Of a stretch of 64,000 bases of DNA, positions 11,601 through 20,600 are shown piece by piece. Source of the DNA: Owenia fusiformis. Taxonomy: Eukaryota; Annelida; Polychaeta; Sabellida; Oweniidae. Each line of letters starts with the position of its first letter. Position 1 is the stretch's first letter. The DNA is taken from NCBI GenBank assembly GCA_903813345.2, contig CAIIXF020000011.1, positions 27,210,166 to 27,274,165 of the forward strand, in the 5' to 3' direction. The notes below the pieces were generated by a model, which was given only the letters and a program-made list of their open reading frames with translations, was not told where the DNA came from and did no database searches. The position numbers and the translations under genes were made by a program.

Positions 11601-14600
11601 CCACTAGACTGCAAAGGGACACTGGCAAAGAAAACGTTCATATGGCCTCAAGCTTTCAGTCAATCGTCTTCTTCTTCATCTCATCAGGAAAGATAATTGG
11701 GGATTTCATCTCATCAGGCGTTTTAGGCATACAGCCTGCTGACACAACGCTTAGGAACAGCACTATTGACAGAAAATGTGGCGCAAGATTTTGTCCTCTG
11801 GACCAGAATCTCACAAGTGATCCCCGGAATAGACCGCCATTAGAACGGGTAAGAAATAAGATAACTCTAAAGCTATCTCTGTTTTTTGTCTTTGATTATA
11901 TTAACAAGAAACTATATAGTAACTTGACTTAATCAAATATTGAGCTCAAATGACCATACTAAAAAATTCAACCGTTCAGAAAAACAAACCCAATCGTTGC
12001 TTTAGCTCAGTGACTTCTTATTTTCAGATCCACCTGTTGCTGATCATATTCTTATGTATCTCAGCAGTAGGCTGTATCTCTGTGTTCCTGTTCCTGAAAC
12101 CACTCTTCAAAAAACCACCCGAGCAAGATAATGTCACTTGTAAAGGTAGGCTTATCATGTTATATGCATATCTGCAGTACTAAAGCAATAGAGAAGTTTC
12201 TATATACTTAAAGTAGCTTTTAAAATCTTACTAGTTCTCTATTTTTGGGGGGGAATTTAGGAGATTTCTTTAATGACCTATGAGATTCAAAGTGTCAATT
12301 TGGTAGTAGCTGCCTCAAAGAAACAATTTCCTGTCTTATGTTTCAATATAGCCATAACCTAATCTCTGTACCATTATCATGTATGAATTAATCCCTAAAA
12401 ATAATTATATTGAGCAAAATAATATAAAAGTTGTTTTAACAATATATGTGAAAATCTAAAATGTTACAGTATTATCATTTTTCAGATGTTGTAATGAAAC
12501 TGACTTCTGTAATACGAATGCTTAAAGACTATAAGTATGTGATGTTCATGCCAATATTTCTCTTTTGGGGCTTCAAAAATGCTCTAATCTACGGCGATTT
12601 CACACAGGTACACTTTCTATTAGTCACATGGTGGGTAAAAATGGAATATTTCATTTTTCAGATGTTGTTTTGAAACTGACTTCTGTAATACGAATGCTTA
12701 AAGACTATAAATATGTGATGTTTATGCCAGTATTTATCTTTTGGGGCTTCAAGAGTGCTCTAATCTATGGAGATTTTACGCAGGTAAATCTTCCACCAGT
12801 CACATTTTTTGGACCCAGATTTTTATTTTGAACCATCATCATATGCCTTTGTAAGCATGAATATTTACGAGACTTGCTTGGGGTTTTCTGAAACCTGAGA
12901 TAATATTGCATCAAAATCTGAGAAAAGTACAAACAAACAAATTAACAATACAGGAAAAATTTCATAGCACAAACTTAGTTATTATTTTGTTATTTCAGTC
13001 TATCGTTAGCTGTGAGCTGGGTGTCGGATGGGTTGGCTATACTATGTTAACAGTGGGTGTCTCAAATTGTGTGTTAGTTTTACCAGTTGGCATTCTTGCC
13101 AAATATGTCCCAAGACCATTCCTAATGGGGATAGCATTTACAATCTATATGGCATGTTACTTGACCATGTTGCTATGGAAACCATCAGCCAATCAGCTTG
13201 CAGTATTCTTCATTATCCCATTTTCATGGGGCTGTGCAGATTCCATCATGCAGACTCAGCTAACACGTAAGTCAAGATGGGAAAAAATCATCAGTGAATG
13301 TTCTCGAGAAATTTCATTTTCATTTTTCATTCAAAAATACTGAAGGGAGTTCCCAAAGTTCATTACGACACAAAACTGGAGCATCAATGAGCTTGAAATG
13401 TTGACTATCATTGTAGCTTTAAAATTATGGGCTTGCAATCAAACTGTGACAACAATACGTCTGTACTAGCTTTAAACTCTGGCAGAACTAAATCCATTAT
13501 TATGCAGAGTACAAGCTGGTGGCTTGTAAAAAAATTCAAATTCAAATTCAACAATAAAGAAGTCTACTTTTATTGAAAATAACATGAAACTATAAATATT
13601 AACCCATTTACTTAGTATACTGTTTTGAGAGAGATAAGAATCAAACTTTAATGGAATGGTGATGGAATGGTTTGATTATTGAATGATGAAAAACTAGACA
13701 TTAATTGTTTTGTACTAGTATATTTTGTATCAAATTTCTTATTAGGGAGTCCAGAAGTTCCTAATGGTTTGGAAACTTAAATATTACATAATGTACAAAT
13801 TATGCATTGTGATTTTCAGCAATGGTGGGTCAGCTTTTCAACAATAATATGGCAGCATTTGCTGGCATCCCTTTGTTTTTGGGTATAGGAGGTGGAGTCT
13901 CCTTTGCCATAAGTGCAGCATTATGCATGGGGACAAAGGTAAGGATGTTCATGAATAGATTAGCACTGCAGCTATAGTTATATCATAGGTTAAGATAAAA
14001 TATATCCAGCTACATATCAGTGCCATACTGTTATCAAATAAAATCAAAATCATACTCCTTTTAAAATCACGTGCAAATCATATTCATCCCTGACAGTAAT
14101 CAAGGACTGAAAAAAAAGAACCCAGATTAGTTTAACTTTAATATTCCACTGTTTTTTCCAGGTGTACATCAATATAGGAGTGTTGATTTTGGCTATAGTG
14201 TGTTACTCATCTGCAGAGATACTGGCAACATGTGCATTCAGTCAGTCCGTCAACCTGGACCATAACACAGAATCTAATGACAAGGACCATAAAGGACTGC
14301 AGAGGAAGGAATCTTTCCAATATTTAAACTTGGCATACATTGACACCTAGACTTGGCAGACAATGAGAGCCACTTAAACCTGGCACATTCTCAAATACTT
14401 TAACTCAGTGGCATAAACTGAATTGTGACACTTGGTCTTGGCATATCATGCAACTGAAACATGGCATATCCTAACATATAAATTATAAAAAGAATTTAGT
14501 AATGAATGAATGAAAATAATAAAAATAAAAAAAATATATATAAAATTGACATCAAGACACATTTTGTACAATATATATCAACTGGTCGATGTGTGGTGTA

Positions 14601-17600
14601 TACCATGTATATACTTCCTGTGCAACAATTGGACATTATGGAAAAAACTTGCAGTACGGCTTGAGAAATAAATGAACTGGATGAATACGAGACAGGCCCA
14701 TCTCTACAAAGTATCATGTCATGTACTTGTGCATTGCAACCCATAAGTTATAAGTAGACCAATGACTTTGCAAATAATTTAATATAAAATTCAAAGTTCA
14801 ATTCCTATACCTATATATTCACTATAGTACTTCAACATCCTATAAGTTCAATTCCTATACCTATATATTCACTATAGCACTTCAACATCCTATAAGTGCT
14901 AACAGATACATACACTGTGTGTTATAATTAATTGGTTTGAAGTCGTCCTATGAGTATGACATTCTTTATGAAGCAATCAGTTAATATCTGTTTTTGATAA
15001 GGCTTGGGTAAAATAAATAATAAACTTAGCATATCATTTATCCTCTAATAAGATCAGAAAATCAGATTGTGAAATCCTGACATCTATTTGAAAAAATATC
15101 AATCTGATCATACTTTTTCTATCTTACTTCACCCATTCCATTTTTGTAACACATCTCCATCAAAAACAAAGGTAGCAATCTCAAACAATCTCGAATAATC
15201 TTGTTTTTATTCAATTTACCTGATAGAAGGATTGTGATGAGACATGTGTCTCTTGGAATGAAGACTCGTACTCTGGACCCGCTTGCAACAAACTCTACAA
15301 TAGCTTCTGATCTCCCTGCTCTCTGAAGGAATGGCAGGAACTGTTTGGCTTTAGTGGCATCCTGCAGTTGAAAGGAAAGCATTCAGCATTTTGGCATAAT
15401 GAACGTAAAATTGAGAGTTCATGTAGAATTTTTATTGATAATGCAGAGAAGTACATTTTGGTATAATGATCAGAGTTTAGAGTTTATGTTAAAATCTGAT
15501 TGTTATGTTTGGTATTTTGAAAACTATCACAGAGAACAGCATTTCAGTATAAGTTGCTGATAAACAACTACGTACACTTTAATTTACTTGCATTCACACA
15601 GAGAAGTAAACCTTGATACACTGTACTGAAAATTGATGAAGAGAAGTGCATTAGGGAAGTAGACCTACCCCAGAGACATCTGCGACTCTGTGAATTGGTG
15701 GCTCCTTCTTGCTGTGTAGACCAACAGCCTTCTTCTTGGCACGCTCTTCAGCAGCCAGAAGCTCATCATAGTGGGCAGATCTCTGGTCATCATCCTGGCG
15801 ATACCTGATTACAGTTGCTAGACCTTTAAATAGAGATACACACAAAATATATTAAGGCATCATCATGGTATTACCAAAGGGTGCATATTATGTTTTATAA
15901 AACAGTAGGCCATGCCTAAACTAGATATTGGCAATTTTGTGAGCAATCTTAGGATTCATATAAATTTTGATTGGAATGGGTTTGTGTGTCGAATTGGTAT
16001 CTTTGTATTTCTATTTCTTTTGTAATAACGGCTCACAGCAAATCACTTGTATCCTGTCTTGTGTAATGAAAATGTATATTGAGAAAAAAATAAACAAAAA
16101 AAAAATATATATATAAATTTTGAAAATCTGTTGTTAGTACATAATTTTGGACATGACAAAGGAAGGTGAATTTCCATTCTTAAAATCTGAGGGAGCAAAC
16201 GTTAGCTAGTCACAGTCATATCAAATAAAGTGAGAATAGTTCCAAGTGCCAATTAAGGCATTTATTATTCTATACCTTTAGAGATGAGTGCCTCGGCTAC
16301 ATTGATGTCATTAATGGTGACTGTGCAGCATGTCTTCTCTGGGTATCCCTGGGCAGGGGGCTGGATGTAGTCTATCTGGATGTTTACCTTAAGTGATAAT
16401 AACAAAAGTGGAATTAACGAATAAAATATGATTGGTGTTTGAAAGGTGGATAGAATTTAAATTATTATTGAACCACAATTTCGAAAAAACTCTTGAACAA
16501 AATACTTCAGTTGTTTTCACTGTAGAAGTAGATCCAAAGATCTTCAAGATTTTTGTAATTTTTGAGTCAAATCGGATTTTGTTCAATGAGTGAGTTGAAC
16601 CCTCCCAAGATTGGGCTATGGCTCGTCAAGAGAAACTTGACCATATTTGGCATGATAGTAACAAAAGGAGATATCATTTACCTCTAGGGGTGAGATGACA
16701 ACCCGATGAGTCGAGGACTCGCGGGTTTGGGGCTTCGAGTCGAGTCGAATCGAGTCGAAGTTGATGAATCGAATCATTTTCGAGTTGAGAAAAAAATTCG
16801 AAAAAATAAAAAAAATTCAGAAAAATACTGTCAATATGCATGTTTTTACTCGATATTGCGTTGAATATATAAGTTTCAATGACTTGGATATGCTTGTATT
16901 AAATTATTATATTGTATGTACACATAAATGAAAGAATATATGTAATAAAATCAGAATAAACTTACGACGAATTGTGTTTGTTTATATTTCCGGCTTTCCA
17001 CCATTGACGCATTAAAAATACGAACGGTCAAAAGCGATGTTGTTCGCACTTTCGCGACTCGAAACGGATTCGAAACTCGAATCGTCATTTTCTGACTCGA
17101 ATCGGATTCGACTCGAATCGGATTTTTTCGACTCGTCTCACCCCTATTTACCTCCATGAATATCAGTATTACCTTCTCAAAAAACATTTACCTTCTTGTT
17201 GATGAGTTTCTTCCTCAGAAATTCTCTGGCCTCCAACATGTATGGTATGTCATATAGAGGGCGTGTGCGTGCCTTTGATACTGGTTTCTTCTCTTCTGTT
17301 TCCTCTTGTTGTACTGGTCTGGAATTACAACAATACATTTTCTGTTCTTTTGTTTCAATTAGTTAATAATCATATGAATGTCTCCTGTATAAGAAAGCAG
17401 AGTTTACATCAGAAGTACTTCATACACATTCTGTCATTAACTCAAAATTGTTGTTTTTATTCATTATTCTCCAAATCCCTGGACAAAAATACACTCCCTG
17501 CCACATACAATAGAGCACTAACTGATAAAATACACTTCTTTACGTTTCATTTATTTTTTAGAAAATTATCCCAAATGATTACCTTGGTGGTCTAAGACTG

Positions 17601-20600
17601 GCTAAGAAGATCTTTCTGTACTTGTCTCCTTGCTTCACAACAAGGGAATCTCCATTCACTACTTCTACAACCTAAAATGAATTAATTTGTCAATGGGCTG
17701 CTCTGATATTCCTCACAATTATTACAGTGTGAATAGCTTGCAAATTGAGAGATTTGAAAAATGGGAATTTGAAAAAATATGTATCACTGATTGGTCATTG
17801 AAAATGCAATCTATAAGCAATTGGATTCATATGAAGTCTCTTTCAGACTTATTCTAAACTGAGTGAGAATTTCCTCATACAAATTCTGACCAGATGAAGA
17901 CTGTAGTACTTTACAGTTTCCAAATTCACAATTGAATGTACGTAAATTATTTTTATGGTAACTGCAATTGTGATTCCCATGCAGCAGATTATGGTGTGCT
18001 CATTTTCAAAGGGACATCATATTACCTCTACTTTTGAATTTTATTTAAGTAGTGTGAAGCTAATGCACAGTTCAGTATTTAATACCTTTCCGGTGAAATT
18101 CTTGTCTTTAATATCCATAGTGGCGGTGGTTGATGGTTTATAATCGATCCAGAGTCGTTTCTTCTCATCTTTAGCTGCCTTCTCTGCGGCTCTTAGCTTG
18201 TCTGCCCCCTGGGTGACAACCCCCATACTCCAGTCTACACACTTTGCAAACCCTTCCCTCAAGAGCAACTCTGCAATGTTTCCTTTCTAAAAAAATCAAT
18301 AATATATTTTTTTAAATTCTATTTAAAATATATTCAGATGCATTGTTGATTATTATACTCTGACTTCTTTGGAAATGAAAAACTCTGCAATGTTACCTTT
18401 CTAAAAACATATGAAGTTCTTTATAAATTTTCTGTATACAATATATTCAAATGCATTGTTGATCGTTATACTTAGACTTCTTTGTTAATGAAAAACTATG
18501 TATAGTAAACTCATATGGATGTGTTTCACTTATGGAAGAAGTGTTCCACTTAATATATTTTACTTATAATCACAACACAATTAATTGGATCGAACGAGAC
18601 CTCTATGACATACTACAGACCTACAAATCACATGATTTATGTATACTACTGAAAACTTGCATACAAAAAACATATCATTTAAAACAGCTTCCAAGTAAAG
18701 TACTCACGGGATGAATAATTGTTCCCAAGATGTTCTGATTGGACACACCCTCTAGGATGACCTTGACCTCTCTGTGGAGCAGACGTGATTCTGTGAAGTA
18801 TTTGCACTCCACTGCAAAAGGCTCTGGAACCTGCTTAGTGTCTTCAAGTTTGAACATGGGACACTGAAACGTGAATTGTATATGTACAATAGAACTGTAC
18901 AATATAACTGAAAATGGCAACTTAGATAGCTTAGAAATCCCGTATTAGAGCCTTTTATATTTAACCATTCACTTCAATTTTCTCCTCTTTGTCACATGTT
19001 TCAAATCTGTGTATAACTTTTATATTTTTTTCTAAATGAACTTAGATTTGCATGGTGATTTTCTTGTATTAAATTTCCCAGGATTTAGGCAAGGATCAAA
19101 CACTCATGCTAAAGCTGATGCTGTACATTAACTAGTTGATTAAAAAAACAATACACTGCATTATAATGATTTAGAAAAGCATAATGATTTGAGGCTGTGT
19201 AAACTATTAAACTATCTTGTTGATTACAGAATAAGAACTATTACAACGATTTAGAAACATTTTGCAACTTAACTGATTGTGAGGCTTCAGGCTATACAAA
19301 AATTAATTTATTAATAAGTTGATTACATATAACAATGCAGGATAATGATTAGAAAAATAAAAAAATTACTAAATTATATTTCCCCATTATGGGAAATTTA
19401 AGGTATCAAGCTGCCCATTAAACAAACTATGTTAGTTGATTGAAGACTTACTTTAATACCAGACATCATAATTGTCACATGGTGGTTTGTAGGTAGAAGG
19501 AATGCCCTCACTGTGCACCCATCTCTCACATGCTCTATTATAGCTGAAATCAAAGAAATCGACATTTCAGCTGCAATACTCTGTAAATTGTGATTGATGA
19601 AATATTACAAAGAGAGTTAAAGTAATTAAAGTAAATAACAATAATGAGTTAAAGTAAACATCAGTGACCTCACAGAACACTATATCAAGTTGAAAATGCC
19701 TCATGACTAAGACATGGTTCAAGGACTTTGTCGTAAGATGTAAATAACTTGTGCCTTCCATGAACTCATTGGAAAAAGTAATATATGCTGATTTGCAATA
19801 TGATATTCAATAAATGTTAAAACAGTCAGATATATCTTGGGTGGAGTGCTTTGAACTTACCATCCACTGGTTTCTGATGATGGGAGTCAACAAAGTGACG
19901 TGGATTCTCCAAATTCCAAATGACATCACGTACATGAGCCTGTGGGTCAGGACCCCATCGTCCTTTCCCAGCAGCCTTTGCAGCATCCTCCAGTTCGCAT
20001 AATCTTTGTTGATTTTCATCATTAAGTTTGAGGCCACCGCGGCGTACCTCCACTAGCCCCTCTGCTACCATAGACTCTGTCATATTTTCACATGTGGTGT
20101 CTTTGCCTGCATATATGCAACCATACTCGCGGCTGGCTGTACCAAACTCACGGCTGGATGTGCCTGAAAGACAAATTTATTTTCTACAATAAAACCTTTA
20201 CATCCAAATACTCTCAATATAAACACAAAATGTGAACCATTAGTCTTGTTAATTATTAACTATAAGCAATCGTCTAGATCATGTGATCATATTATGTTAA
20301 CACACCTGGTGGGCTGTACTCTATAGTGAATGAAACTTCTTTTCCGATCAACTTCTTGCGCATAAACTCTCTGGCTTCCCAGGCCCATGGCTGAAAAACA
20401 AAACCAAATTAAGACACTCTACATAAGTATATGGGACTTATTTGGTAAGGTTTAAAATAATGTTCAACTGAATAAATGTTTATTGTCAAACTTGTTTCAA
20501 ATAGGTTGATACACATGTACCTTTGGAGTTGTCAATAGACAGATACAAACTGATCCAAAATTATAGAGGAAACTTAAAATCTTACCTCATCCTTAGTTTC

